Below, one piece after another: positions 12,007-24,498 of a stretch of 64,000 bases of DNA (position 1 is the first letter of the stretch; each line of letters begins with the position of its first letter). A model generated the notes under the pieces. The model saw nothing but the letters and a program-made list of their open reading frames with translations. It was not told the origin of the DNA and did no database searches. The stretch is taken from the NCBI GenBank assembly GCA_950295325.1, contig OX485807.1, forward strand, positions 5,832,501-5,896,500, read 5' to 3'. Source of the stretch: Polytrichum commune. Taxonomy: Eukaryota; Streptophyta; Polytrichopsida; Polytrichales; Polytrichaceae. The translations under genes were made by a program, and so were the position numbers.

Positions 12007-15000
12007 CATTCACAAGTTCTTGCTCTCCTTCTTGTTGTTGCTGACAAGCCTCATCTCCCACGTACTGAGCATGCTCGGATCCTAGATTGGATGGGGGCCA
12101 CACAATTAAAACATGTGAGTGAATGAGATACCCAACACAAAATCATTTCTTCGCAGATGTAAAAAGCAAGCATTGAGCAACCCGCCATTACAGACACAAG
12201 GTTCACATGAACAACAAAAATCGCGATGAAGAATGATTTGGTGTGTAAACTGGACACTACATAGCGGACATAAACTTTGCACGAAGGAGGAAATCAAATG
12301 AATTATGCATAAAGATCGAGGTTATCTCATTCCCCAGCTTGTTAGTAGTGCATTGTGCGGATCATGAGCATGCAAGGGTCGAGGAAGCTGATCGCATCGC
12401 ACTCCCCACGCCCGAGAGAGAACACATCGCACTCCCCCCAACCGAGGCAAGCATCATGGCCTACTCTCCCCCCCTCACAGCAGGCGTCACCCTGTTCCTC
12501 CTGGGTGTCAGAGCCAAGACTGCCATGCCTCACTCTCAAGGCCAAGTGGATGTGATCTAAAGGTGCTCCAGACACAAGTTTTAGAAATCATAGTGGAGGC
12601 GGAGACACGGAAGGAGAGGGAACGGGATCGGACTGCAAGGGATTCAGAACGCAAAGCGAAGGAGGCGGAGGGCATCTGTTTGGTGATAGACGCGAAGGGG
12701 AGGAAGACGTAAGACAACTGAGGGGGATGGCATGGCGGAAAGTGAACAGCCCGCCTCGGAGAGAGGGACAATGATGACGGGGACAGCCTAAGTGGAGGGG
12801 CATGTCCGCCGCCGACGGGAACGGACATCGAGGCTGCCCGGGCACATCTGCACCATCGATGTGCATATCGACTGCCCGGCAGCAACATTCCACACCTGCC
12901 CGAGGTGATCTGGGCCGCACATCTGCAACCCCCTGCCCGTACCCCATACCCCATCATTGTGGGGGGCTGGCAGATCCGTGTACTTGGTGTGGGCGATTCG
13001 TATCATGGATCTATTGTAGCCCCCGGCAATGATGGGGTGAATGTCACTCCCACTCCCCCCGAATTTGCAATTATTGCACCTATCCGGAGTCCTACTCTAG
13101 GACCATGGCTCTCCATCATCCCACTTTGCCAACTATGGGAAGGGGTTGCCTTCATCTCCTCTCCGCTAGACTGGCAGTTGGCCAACTGCGAACTCTGAGG
13201 AGGGGCCAGCCCTCCTAGCACCGTGGTCATCACCATCGTCACTCAGCAGTGTTTTGGTTGTTTCTTTGCCAGAGTGTTGTCTAGTTCTTTGCCAGAGTGT
13301 TAGAAGTGTTCTTTTCAGTCCCGAGGGTTAACCGGAAATGGCTTTCATCTCATTTAGATCGCCATAGTTTGTTGCGGTCTGCATCGCATTGCGTGGCCTT
13401 GTTGTTGATCTTTTGCATTCGCCCTCCAAATCACGCTACTCGGTAGTGTTGTGAATGTCATCGCAATGCAGTTTTGATCTCACACATTGTAATGTAGCCG
13501 TATATGCGGCCCAGCTTAGTGTGGAGTTTATTGATGGCAGTGTGCCGGAGTCGGCCGTTGGGATCATGAGCACCGACGTTGCATGTCTGTGTTGTGGGGT
13601 GTTGTGTTGGGAGCCCAATGATCCATTTGGTGTGGGTTGGTCGATGTTGTCAATGTGGCCACTCCTGCGTTGTGGTGTCCTTGCAGAATTATGCATGCGG
13701 AAGGCCCGTTGCACAGTGATGTGCACGGAGAGTTCTTTGTGACCTAGAGTCCACGCCAGTTTGTATTGTATTAAACTTCTTGCGGATTAGCTATATGACT
13801 TATAGATGCTTGTATGGATTATCATCATCCTTGTGGATCTTCTTTAACGGCAGTTTGTGTTTGATCATGGTGATACCAATGGAAAGGTGTCTCAGCACTG
13901 TGGTTTACAACAGCGTCCCTATATAATCCATCCCGTATATAGTGTATTCTCTACAACAAATGTGATGCTCCATGTGATTGGAAGCAGCGCCGACATTGGT
14001 CTGAACAACCTTGTGATTAGGTGTCGCATCTGTTAGGTGGTCCTCGCACTGTTCGGTGGTTATGTCAAGGAAAGCGATGAAATGCACAGTGGCCAGAGAG
14101 CGCAATGCAACGTGGTCGGCTCTAGCGCTTGGCAACTTTCCAATGTTGTCACCCTTCAGGCTCTTACATGTCTGTAGATATTCATGGCGCCTCCTTTGTG
14201 TGAAGTGAATCACTACTCAATATACGTTCTTCTCCTCACATGTTGGGCTTGTGGTGTTCGTCCAGGATGCAACGATCTGGTGTGGTGGAACCTTGGGACG
14301 CGGTTGTGTGCTACTTCGACGCTGCGGCGATCTGGGTTTACAGAATCACGAAGGTTGTGTGCTACTGCATAACATAAGTACGATTTTTTTTCCCATCTCC
14401 ACTGAAAAGCGTCACTAAAATCAAAGTCGCATAGTCATAGTTTTTTTGAGGGCCCAACGTTGTGAGACAAACGTTTGTTTTTGGAGTCGGTGCGGCGTTT
14501 TTGGAGTTGGCACAGTATGGTCTTGCTGCGCAAGTGTCAATGCAACTTCCTGTTTTATGTGATAACCTGGTCAGTCGTGGAGAGTTCATAGTTCATGAAT
14601 AGGGGTCAATATACTGTGCAAAACCTCAGAAAAGATACGTCTCACAAACTTGCATCGCAAATCCTTGTGGCAAGCATCATGGATAGGAGGTTTTTGCAAT
14701 TATAGTCTACCTCTTGTGCACGTGGCCGGGAATGGAATGCAAGTGCCATCTGAGTCCTATGAGTAAGTTGCTCTTGAAAATCACGAGAGATAAGCGATTG
14801 CCATAAACACTCATGTCAAAGCGATTGGCCTTCCAGCTACCACAACATCTGCTGACGTAGTTCTATTCCCGCCGCATCCAGAAGGTACCGTGGCCTTCCC
14901 TTTTCCCCACCGAGATTTGTCTCGCAATATCTGGTGTAATTCCATTACACATGCATGCCCATGCCTGTGACCTGAGTTAGTAGTGGCACACCCATGCTTT

Positions 15001-15697
15001 TCGTTCTGAGTAGGGGTAATAGAATAAGATAGACTGCAATATGTTGTTCAGCAAGGCGTTTTATGGCACTGTGCGCCCTTTGTAGTTTGAGCGTCCCGGG
15101 GGTAAGTCCATCTAGCAGAACATATCGACTCTGTTCTTCCTCACCTCCAGGTTGTGATTATTTTGCATCCTACAATTAGCTCACATATGCATATTGTGCC
15201 TCCTTACCGAAATATCGCTAATGCAAAAATGAGAAGGGCAAAAGATGCAGTTGGAAAGCCGTGGATGTGCAAAATTTAACCACATTGTGATTTAGCCTGT
15301 TGGGTTCGGATCATGTGCCGAAAAAACTGCACTAGACAGTTTGCAAGTAGGTTAGATCGCAAGCAACTCTCACGGGCTTCAATATACGCAATACTGAACC
15401 ACAATACTGGGTGGAATCTACGGCCCTGAAATTGCATCTTGATACATTTTCCAGAGTCAAAGGAAAAAGAATCATCCCCTACAGAGGAGACATTTCGCCA
15501 GAAAGAGCAGGTCGTCCACATTGCAACTGATGCTTTTGGGTCAATCCTTGCCCACGTTGTTTTTATTGGTGTGGCATGTAGTATTACAGAGTAACTGTCT
15601 GTAGGCAAGATATTATCTCTTCCATCTGCTAATAACTTTGTGTGTGGGAGATGCCGATGAAGCTGTCCTTGCTGTCTGCGAGATGCAGGGATATATT
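12007..15697. other. No gene established; CACTA interior between the two gene sets
   Basis: There are several open frames on both strands but no recognised family. At 12590-12710 the plus strand encodes an E/R/K-rich run (ETRKERERDRTARDSERK) that ends in a stop, possibly an old coiled-coil exon. The stretch 13200-14400 is dense in short words such as GCAATGC, GTGTTGT and CACATTG. Similar words occur at 20.0-22.5 kb, which may reflect transposase-binding subterminal repeats or shared ancestry. Confidence 0.35.
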
Positions 15698-18600
15698 ATG
15701 GCTGACCAATACGAGAATGCTCCCCTCGCCGACTTTGATGTTGTGAGAAGCACCCAATTTGTGGATGATTTGACATGTGGGGTATGTGGAGTTCGATTTC
15801 CTCATTTTCAAGTTGCATTCCTTTCATGCATGGATGTCTAGCAGTATATCATGCCTGTCATGTTAAGTGCGTGTTGCTGGAGCTCGGATCATGGGACTGG
15901 CTGCGCAATTGAGTTGTATTTGTTTCCCATGTTTTTCCACAGGTATTTAGGGTCGGACAGTCCCAACCTCAGTACGTTGATCGGACACAGGTGCACCGCA
16001 TCCCTACACTCATTACCTGAAAGTCAAGAAATGGTTGTCCATGTTTCTCAATGTGGGTCACATTGCTGTCAATGTCAAAGTGTTTTCTGTTGCATACAAT
16101 GTTGAGTGTCAGTATACAAACATGTGCTACAGCCGAATTTTTCTTTGTAAGTGTGCATATTATGGGTTGGGGGCGGTGACACTTGGTTTTTCTCGCATTA
16201 GAAATGTAAACCTAATCTTTGAGTTGGTGGCTATGCGCAGATTTTGGGGCTGCCTTATGCAAGGAGCTACCATCAACCACGTAGCACAATTCCATGGCAA
16301 AATGCCCAACCGGTTTTTGGCTCTATAGGTCCTCCGAGCCAGTCCATGTACAATCCATGTATGGGGACGCCCGTAGCATCATCGAATCAATACAGCAGCC
16401 AGCTGACATATTCCGCCCAGCCAAGAGAAAGCCAGTACGAGGGGTCGAATGGCAACCATATGTTGTTGCCAATGCACAATCTACCTCATGGTGCAGCATT
16501 TAGCTCTCAATCTGAGCACATGGCAGGGAAAGAATTCTACATTTCCCAACCATTCCCAGGTTCAGGACATGAGAACCCGCAGCCTCGCCTGCCCAACCAG
16601 GGTATGCCATTTGAAGACATAGGGGAGCATGGGTTGACTGGAGCCGTTCCACCGGTGGCAGGAGGTCCACGCGGGGCTAAAATCTTTGTGCAAGGAACGA
16701 GAGATGTGAGGGGGGGTCGTGGGGCTTCATGCCCTGACAAGGATTCAGTAACAGCATCACCTGGACCATCGACATTGGGGCGTTCTACGATCAACCAAAC
16801 TCCCAGTGCCCAACCTGCATCAGGAGGGGGTACCTTGCGCGACCAACATGACTCCATGATGGAGGATCTGACCCCAACACAAAACAACAATAATCCTCCA
16901 TTGTTAAGTTCCAATACCAGTAAGTCATCCCCACCCTACACGTCGTCTCAGAGAAAACAACTTAGAGTAGAAGAGAAGTCATATTTAAAAGAAGTGAAAA
17001 GATCCATAGCGGAAGGCAGAGTGCCACAAGTCCGCCTTGCACAAAACAGCAGTGGAGACATAGTGCAATACAAAACGCAATTCCTGAACGCCCTAAAATT
17101 AGCTGCACTTGCTATTGTTCCTCACGCTGATATAGACATTAAAAATCCCTCCACAATGCAAGAAATCATGACAGAAGTGAGGAGACAGTTTGTAATAGAG
17201 AAGCCTCTTCCAGAAGGCATGGTAGCGGGATTTCTGCAACGTCTGTATAAGAGAAATAGAGTTGTGTATCATGGTCATTGGACCGTACACGGTGACGAGA
17301 ATAAGCCTAACGATTGTTCATCAGCTGCGTGGTCACAATTGGTAGATTATTGGAAGTCAAGGGAAGGGAACAAAGAATGCGCAAGAAACAAGGCAAATGC
17401 TTCTGCAAAAAAATGCGCTCCAGTAAGATTTCCTACCCTCGACTCTTAGTATGCAAATTGGACATGGCAGTCCGTGCAGTCATCAATTTGGATACACTTT
17501 TATGACCAAATAATGTTCTTTCGCATAAGCAAGTTCAGAAACAACTATCACCGTTGTTGGAGTAGTCCCCTCACATTGTTGTACCATTTTCTTTGTGTGC
17601 TTCCATGTAGGAGAAGCGCAGGCACATGTCTCAAGGGAAGTCAAGTACAAGTGGAAGCACAGATGGTGTGCGTGGCAGTTCAAATGAGCAAGCCAAAACA
17701 TTCAAGCCAAAGGTATGTAAACATGTTAACCTGCTCCTTGGCGATTGCATTCTTTTATTGGCCATACCGAACCATTCAGTATAACATTAACATAAAGGAG
17801 TTAAATATGTGCATTATCTTCATGAGCAATGTTATGCACATAGATAAGGGTAACCCATTACTGTGCCGGTAATGCATGCTGCAGCTCAAAGAAAACATCA
17901 GCAGTGTCAAGACACCTCCTGGTCGCACTCAAGGCAGACATTCTTCCAAGGTGTCATCCTCAAACAGTGCTTTGCAGCGTCAACCCATGATCGAGATTAG
18001 CAACAAGTTGCATGCCATGGTGGACGAATTTGTGTCTAACATGTCCTCGGAATGTGACTCCCTGGCGAATAACATTTCAACTCAAGCTCACTCATACGCC
18101 GCGAGGGACAGTGGACCAGATGCCGCGAAGACTCCGAGGCTGAGCAACCGCAGCACAACGGAGGTGTTGAATGGATTAAGGAGGCCCTCTGGCGAGCATT
18201 CAACGGACCCTCATCACATAGAGGGGAAGTCGCGGCTGGAAAATGGGACGTCGAAGTTGCAAGACGGAAACACTAGGAACAGAGAGGGAGGGAGATTTGT
18301 TCGGCATGTGAGGGAAAAGAAGCCCAAGAGATCGACATTGGAGGAGACCGACATCCAGCATGATGTGACATCGGTGGATATCAGCTCCGAAAATACTTTG
18401 TCAAAAGATGAAGCACAGCATGGCCGAGGCACACATGATTTGGCGTCCATAGGTAATATCATGCAATCCATTGAGATTTTGTCATCAGACCACTCTTCCG
18501 ATGATGGCCTTCGTACATCCTTGAAATATTCCAGGAAAATGGTGGGAAAACAGAATAGCACAAAGTTTAGGAACTCAAGTTCAAGGGTTCGGCCAACAGA

Positions 18601-19753
18601 GGTAGATAAAAAAAGCCCATCGAGGTCCCCCGAAAGTAGTCATCTCATGGACTACAGCTATGAGGAGGACATGAATAGCCCTGGTGGGAAAAGTCCGCCC
18701 ACTGAGAGCCCCTTTATGAAGCTCAGATGGCCCAGGAATGCAGAGACTGTGCGCGAAGGAGGGAGTGTGAAGAAGACTGAGAATAACAGTGTGCATGGGT
18801 TGAATGAGTCCCGTAAGAAGAATGACAGAAAGAAACTCGTTGATGATGTCAACTTCCATGAAGGGGACGAGTCCAACGAGGAGGATACTGAGGGCGCTGA
18901 AAATGGAGATTCAGATGGGGAGGAACTGCCGGTGCTGCCCAAGGTTCCCGTTAAGCGCAAGTTAATGAGTGAGTCAAGAGGAGCCGAGAAGAGTAGCCAG
19001 AGAGGCAAAACCAAATCCGGGAACCCACAAACGAAGAAGCTAAGAACACCACAAATTGACGCCTCTGTCATAACAAAACTGGAATTTGGGAAGCGACCAC
19101 CGAATTGCGTAAGTACTGTTGCACTGTTATTGTGTGTTCCTGACAAAATTGGTTTGTGGATATCTCTATGCTACCGAGGTGCATCCATGGAGTCCATATC
19201 ATGCCATGATAGTAATTGACTTGTGGTTTCTCCATCTTTTTTGTAGAATCCAATCAGGGTAAGAGTGAAGGTTTGGGTATTGCACCCAGAATTTGAAGGG
19301 AAGGTTGTAGCAAAAGCGTATGCGGGAATCAATCACAAGTCCAGGTGCACAAACGACGAGCAAGATTTGTGCAAAAAAGGGGAGCAAATGATCTCTGTAA
19401 TCAGAGTCTTTTACAAGGACACTCCGGTGATGTTCTCAAAGGAGGGGCGTTTTCCAAAGCATATAGCCTTCCTTGATCAAGCGGAAGGACTACCCAATAG
19501 CCCGATTTTGTGGGGTGTCTCCTACATTATGCAGATCCCAAGCATGGAAGAAATAACCCGCATGATGGGGAAGGTCACGTCCGCAATTTGTGGCAGGGCG
19601 TCCTCTACTACTCTTGGAAAAGGCCTAGATGGGAAGACCTCCAAATCCCCCTGCAACAACAATGAAGTATCGGAAACTGTGAAACTGCGCTACTCTGCCA
19701 AATTGAAGAACAGAACCGATACAACAAAAGCATCGGGCAAGAAAATTTTATAA
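15698..19753 (+). CDS. CACTA accessory transposase protein, TNP1/TNPA-like (Transposase_24), six exons, intact
   Basis: In En/Spm elements the TNPA/TNP1 protein binds subterminal repeats and works with TNP2. The model joins 15698-15781, 15943-15990, 16241-17422, 17611-17712, 17885-19108 and 19247-19753. Every junction is GT-AG and phase 0, and the frame stays open for 1048 codons. Residues about 30-280 are Q/P/G/S-rich. Residues 281-432 match the plant Transposase_24 (PTTA/En/Spm) pattern: RVPQVRLAQNSSGDI, then RNRVVYHGHWTVHG and AAWSQLVDYWKSREGNKECARNKAN. Exon 5 is acidic, serine- and lysine-rich. The last exon (VKVWVLHPEFEGKVVAKAYAG ... NSPILWGVSYI) resembles the TNP1 C-terminal domain. The ATG chosen is the first that gives a continuous frame; extra 5' exons are possible. 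Its intactness contrasts with the broken TNP2 gene. Confidence 0.75.
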
Positions 19754-22281
19754 TGCAATTTCAGGTAATGTCAGTTCTTGTAATGTTGTTTCGCTTGATT
19801 GCTCTGTTTGTTAAACAAGCTACATTCGACTGTGAATTGCTGACACGATACCGGCATTCAATCTATAACTCGATGTTGCATCCCCGAGGAGTCATGTGGC
19901 GGCATCTCATCCTTCTCACATTGATGTAAGTGTGTCCCTGGACCCCTTAACTTGTTGTTCCCGAATCTGAAGCTGAGCTTGAAGTGCACCTCTGAAGTTC
20001 AGCCAAAATTATCATTTAATATGAACATCGACCTGCAATTTCCCCACATTCAAACGCACTCCTGTTTGCTACTTTTCGCAAGGTGCAGCCGACTTGTGGT
20101 CAATCCGAACTATGCGTTGCCTTGTTCCTGAATCGGTGGTCACAAACCGCTTATGTCCGGAACTCGGCTTCTGCGTCTGTACATAGTGGTCGATTCTCTC
20201 CAATCAGTGCAGCTCATGTGTATTCTAATTGTGTGTAATTTTAATGTGTTGTTATGCTGGATGCTGACAGCAGTGATTGCATCCGTATTGTCGATGTCTT
20301 GGTTCGGTACAACTTGTAGTTGAGGTGAGGCACACAAGCTGGTTCCTTTGATGTGCATGAGATTGTTGGCTATTGTGGTTTACATGCTTCGTTGCACCGA
20401 AGTGGGAACAGAAACGACTTGCATTGATCACACACTTGATGTTATTTTAGTGTAATGTGTGCGAGAACACCTGACACAGGTGTGGGATGCAGTATCGGAT
20501 GCATAATTTCTTGGGCAGTGGCGCACGGAGGATGGTTCGACATGGACGTCGGTGTTGTGCATCCTTGCAACCCGAATGGTTATGGACAGTGGCGGAGAAA
20601 CGGAGATTCATCGAGGTTTTTGCGAGAACAATAACCTGTAGAGTTCCAATCCGAAGGGCACTAGTGCGGTCTTACATGTTGTATGGATTCATCAAAGTTG
20701 ATGTCATTGCTTTGCATGACTGTGGGAGGTGGTGCATTTGATGGGTATATGTAGTCTCTATGTGTCTCATTCATTTTTTTTAATGAAAATAGTGTGCCTT
20801 CTCAGTATGAAGACAGGGGAATGGCAAAATTCAAGGAAGACGGTAGTCATCGAGACCTGCGGGATTGCAATGGCAGACAACAAACCACCACATGAAGAGT
20901 TTTGATCGGCAGGGGCCCTCCATTTTCCGTGCAGAGGGGCACAAGGAAGCAAGCATTGTCATATTTTTAGTTTGTGTTTATTTCCAATAATATAAGCAAT
21001 ATACGTAGTCAATTACATACACACAATGTAGCCATGTTTGTGGAGGACTCACTGTGAACTACATACTGAGCCAAGAGTTCTCATGGCATGCGGTACTCGC
21101 CAGCGAGTATGTAGTGGGAGGTCGGATGTTTGTGAAGACGACCTCCCGTTCTTGGCGTTCTGTACTTGTGGGAGCATCCCTGTTGAATATGAAATACTTT
21201 CGTAGCAAACAGCCTGCGAAAAAACATTGCATTGTTTGTCCTGGTCATTGGCATTTGAAATAATAATCAATAATGCATATCCTCCTATTACCACACTCTA
21301 CTGTGCATTGTGTCTCCCCAAACAGTTCCATATGTGGTTGTGTTGTGAAGTTCCCGACCAATCCACTGCATGCACAATGTGAAACACCACTCCGAAGATG
21401 ACGCATTATCGGGAGGCCATGAACATGGTGCCAATCGCCTTATTGAAAATTGTATATGTAGTTTAGACGTTGATGTAGTTCACACCCCAGGTCGAAGAAA
21501 CCCATCGCGTTCACTTTGTCGGGCATGCACACACACGGAGACTACGCGGTGCTATGCAAGCGTAAATAGTGATCTAAGGCAGAGGAGAACGGCAATTGGT
21601 GGACCATTGTGGCGTTCAGAAATAGGTATTCAAAGGTTTTGAATGTAGTTGTCACATTACTTGCAGTGTGGTATCTAGGTACACGAGTCCATCAACATTT
21701 AAATTGTGGGCCAAGAATTTGTTGCAAAGAGGTTCGCAGAACACCACTCTAGCAAAGTAGTGGAGGCCACACAGGAGGCATAATTACAGAAGTCAAGTGC
21801 AATTAAAGGACAGTCTGCAGATGCAGAACACCACAGTGCACTAAACAAATTTTCGAGTCCGTAAAAACCTCCACACAATGCGACTCGCAATCCGCAGTCA
21901 CGTGGGTGTTGAAGGGCTTGCTGATGCTAGATCTGCACCCAATTTTGGGTGCATGTAATTGCTGCGCAGTCGAGTTGTGTTCCAGGAATGCATTAAACAC
22001 GCAAACTTTTTTAGTTCCAGCGTATGTTGTTAGTTATTGACTGACACACAAACCATGCATAGAGTGCATCACCTTTTCACCGCTGGAAGGTCACGGTCAT
22101 GTGCAGCCGGGACTGGAAGCCCAAACCAGCATTCCCCTGGTTTTGCAAGCTACGCAGCTATATGCAAGTGACAGCCACCATGCACTATTAATGAATTTCG
22201 AGCCGACAGGACTGTGGGGATCCGCAACATCTCCAATTATTTGTGCATGGACATCATATTTAACCAACATTTGCTTCAAAT

Positions 22282-22317
<36 letters not shown>

Positions 22318-22526
22318 CATCGATCGCTGACGGAATTTGACAATCGCGAAAAATAATTGTATTTATGTACGTAGCTGTGAACAAAAAGAAAACCCGGGCC
22401 ACTTTGAATACGTTCATTGTCAATGTGTATTTCCAACCGACACCCAACGGAAACTTCAACTGTAACATGATTTCGCATTAGGTGGACACCCTTTGAAAAC
22501 AGTGGTCAAAAGAACTGCAATGGGAA
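19754..22526. other. 3' flank and subterminal region of the CACTA element
   Basis: No gene is visible. The sequence has the mixed, word-rich texture of a CACTA subterminal region. Words like TGCATTGTG, CACAATG and TTGTGTGC occur on both strands, for example near 21025, 21299, 21372 and 21880. I could not define one binding motif by eye. Confidence 0.4.
22285..22313. repeat. (TA)n microsatellite
   Basis: About 29 bases of uninterrupted alternating T and A lie inside the CACTA subterminal region. Confidence 0.95.
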
Positions 22527-22565
22527 AATGACCGCGGTTCTTTTTTATCATGTTTTCTACTAGTG
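22527..22565. repeat. CACTA right terminal inverted repeat
   Basis: The stretch runs from ACCGCGGTTC through a T-rich block to TTTTCTACTAGTG. Read from the outside it begins CACTAGTAGAAAA, as expected for a CACTA terminus. It abuts coding sequence of the minus-strand DGQH gene at 22566 and supplies that gene's new stop (CAC TAG). Confidence 0.8.
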
Positions 22566-24472
22566 AGGCTTCATCTGCTTGAAGCGCGAGGTTTGGTTGA
22601 AATAAATGTCAGTGTCGGGATCGATCAAATCCCCCGTCTCGTGCTTTTCAAACACGGTTTTCCACTTCCTCCAAACTTAGTCCGATGCTGTAATCAAGTA
22701 AATCTCCCCCTTGAGGTCGTTGTATTTCTTCTGCTTGTGGCTCGAATTATCAATGGAGGAGAATTTGTTGATCATTTGGTATTTGAAATCCTGGACGTAA
22801 AAAAAACATAACATTTGAATGCGTGTTAGATATGTACATGTGATTTTCAAACCATATCATGATCAACATCTGCAACAAGAGTTTGGGTCGATCGACCCAA
22901 ACTAAAAAATACAAGACTACAACAATTGTTTGGGTCGATTGACCCAAACTAAAAAACACAAGACTGCAACAATTGTTTGGATCGATCGACCCAAACTAAA
23001 AAAATACAAGACTGCAACAATTGTTTGGGTCGATCGACCCAAACTAGAAAACACAAGACTGCAACAATTGTTTGGGTCGAGCGACCCAAACTAGATAAAC
23101 AAGGCTGCACCAGGTATTTGGGTCGGTCGACCCAAACAATACTCACCTCCCACTTGGGATTCTTGTCCTTCGCATTCTCCCTCTCCTTGGGAGGCCTACC
23201 ATAGAACTCCCACACCTCCCGCGAGGCCATGATATTCCTTATCCAGGACGCTTGGTAGGCCCTCTTCTTGTTTCCCATATTGAAGTACCGGGAGATGTCG
23301 CTGAGCTTGGCCTCGTCGTCAGACCACACCACCAGTGCCTTCCAAACCTTCAGCTTCTCCTTCTGATTGTTCGGATCATCCCACTCATTCATAAGTTGGA
23401 TTTTCTTGGATGCCTCCACGCTGTGCTGGCCGTCTATGAGCCAAAAATCGCCCTTCTGAATTGTTGGCCACATTTCAGGTGTAGGCATTTTCTTGAGACC
23501 CTGTGGCATCACTACAATCGTTTGTCTGTCGTCTTTAAACTGCTCGCAAACGATCTGCGCGATTATCCAGTCAACGTAGGCGTCCTCCTTTGCCCGGACA
23601 CACTTCTCCGGTGGCGCTAGATGGCACTGGCTGATGTTCACGTCGAACTTGAAATCCCTGCCCATGAAAAAACAGTGGGAGCATTTCGTTGTGAAATTGT
23701 TCACGATTTTCTGCAGCTCCCCTGCATCCACCTCTTCGCCGGGCTTCGGCATGCGCAACTCCGGTGATACTGGCTCGTCAGTCATCACAGAGGACTCTCT
23801 CGCCCGCTTGGATGGAGTTGTTTGACGGCTCCCAGAAGGTGTAGGCGTCTCGCTATCCGTCGGTGTTTGTGAGGGAGTGGTCCTCCGTGAGTCAGCCGGT
23901 ACTGGTCGCGGCTTCCTCACCGATTGAGGTCTTGACGACCCTGCACCTTCCTCTGTTGTAGCTTTCCGCCTCACGGGTTGCTGAGACTTGGTTTTGCTCT
24001 ACAGGGCTTTGTTGAGCACGTTGATTGCATGCTTTAGTTTCGTGAATCGGCTCGACACCTTTGTGTTCGATGTACTGTTATCGATGAATATGGACTCCGG
24101 TTTGATGACGTCTGGTTCTACACATGTTTCTTTTGCATAGATAGCGTCAAAGGGTTCGGAGAACTGGTGCATAAGCATATGCGCGTTCTGGACAGCGTTG
24201 TTCTCGATGATGACATCCACGTAGTCTCCAAGAGACTGAACCGATGCCACCTCCCACCCCATAAGAGTAGCCCATGTGTGCTTCTCCACGGTCCCAACCT
24301 TCACAACAAAAATCATTTTGTATTGCGAACCCTTAACCACTTGGATAGACCACGCGAGGACAAGCCCGTCCTTAGGAACGTAGGAGTCATCTTCCGGTGT
24401 TTCGTGCTCTTGCCATATCATGTCTGGCGCAAGCATGAACCACCTTTCGCCTAGTCGTTTCTTTGGGGCCAT
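22566..24472 (-). pseudogene. ParB-like (DGQH motif) protein gene, truncated by the CACTA insertion
   Basis: The reading starts at ATG 24472, directly after a TGCAG acceptor-like sequence that implies a leader intron. Exon 1 is 24472-23147. After a GT donor, an intron of 356 bp is filled with palindromes; exon 2 begins at 22790 and is cut at 22566 by the CACTA end. Residues 1-157 are an unrecognised domain (ERWFMLAPDMIWQEHE). A proline/threonine-rich basic linker follows. Then comes a ParB/DGQHR-type core: VDWIIAQIV, TIVVMPQ, and FWLIDGQHSVEASKKI near codon 347, with ISRYFNMGNKKRAYQASWI after it. ParB-fold proteins of this type include nucleases, CTPases and the DndB-like DGQHR family; the activity here is unknown. 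Two in-frame stops, TAG 23999-24001 and TAA 22677-22679, each fit a CAG or CAA codon changed by C-to-T. The domain call rests on motif resemblance only. Confidence 0.7.
22881..23137. repeat. Palindrome array A: six 22-bp inverted repeats in an intron
   Basis: Copies start at 22881, 22928, 22975, 23023, 23070 and 23116, so spacing is 46-48 bp. Each has arms GTTTGGGTCG and CGACCCAAAC around two centre bases (AT in four copies, AG, GT); three copies carry a single arm change. The linkers are themselves repeated ('aaaacacaagactgcaacaattgt'-like). All six lie in the intron of the DGQH gene. Confidence 0.95.
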
Positions 24473-24498
24473 CTGCAAGGAATGAAGCCCCAATGTTA

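Larger units (their letters stand above)
1..22565. mobile_element. CACTA (En/Spm-type) DNA transposon, right part, left end outside window
   Basis: The right terminus reads TAGTG at 22561-22565; its reverse complement begins CACTAGTAGAAAACATG followed by an A-rich stretch, which is the classic CACTA end form. Inside are two gene types known only from CACTA elements: a TNP2 transposase (Transposase_21, DUF4218 and DUF4216 regions, minus strand) and a Transposase_24/TNP1-like gene (plus strand). They are transcribed away from each other. Two solo LTRs are nested inside. The bases after the end (AGG, 22566-22568) would be one copy of the 3-bp target duplication. I did not find a matching left end, so treating everything from position 1 as one element is inference; two adjacent elements remain possible. 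Confidence 0.7.

Noticed and set aside
12508-12957. 149-codon minus-strand frame
   Set aside because: Low-complexity S/R/P composition, overlapping frames in three phases, no homology recognised.
22750-22959. A separate small gene in the palindrome intron
   Set aside because: It runs through the intron repeats; the GT donor at 23146 and the CAG acceptor at 22791-22793 give a better exon model.
23999-24001. Two separate minus-strand genes on either side of the TAG
   Set aside because: The frame continues in phase across the stop, a CAG-to-TAG change explains it, and the second part lacks an ATG near its start.
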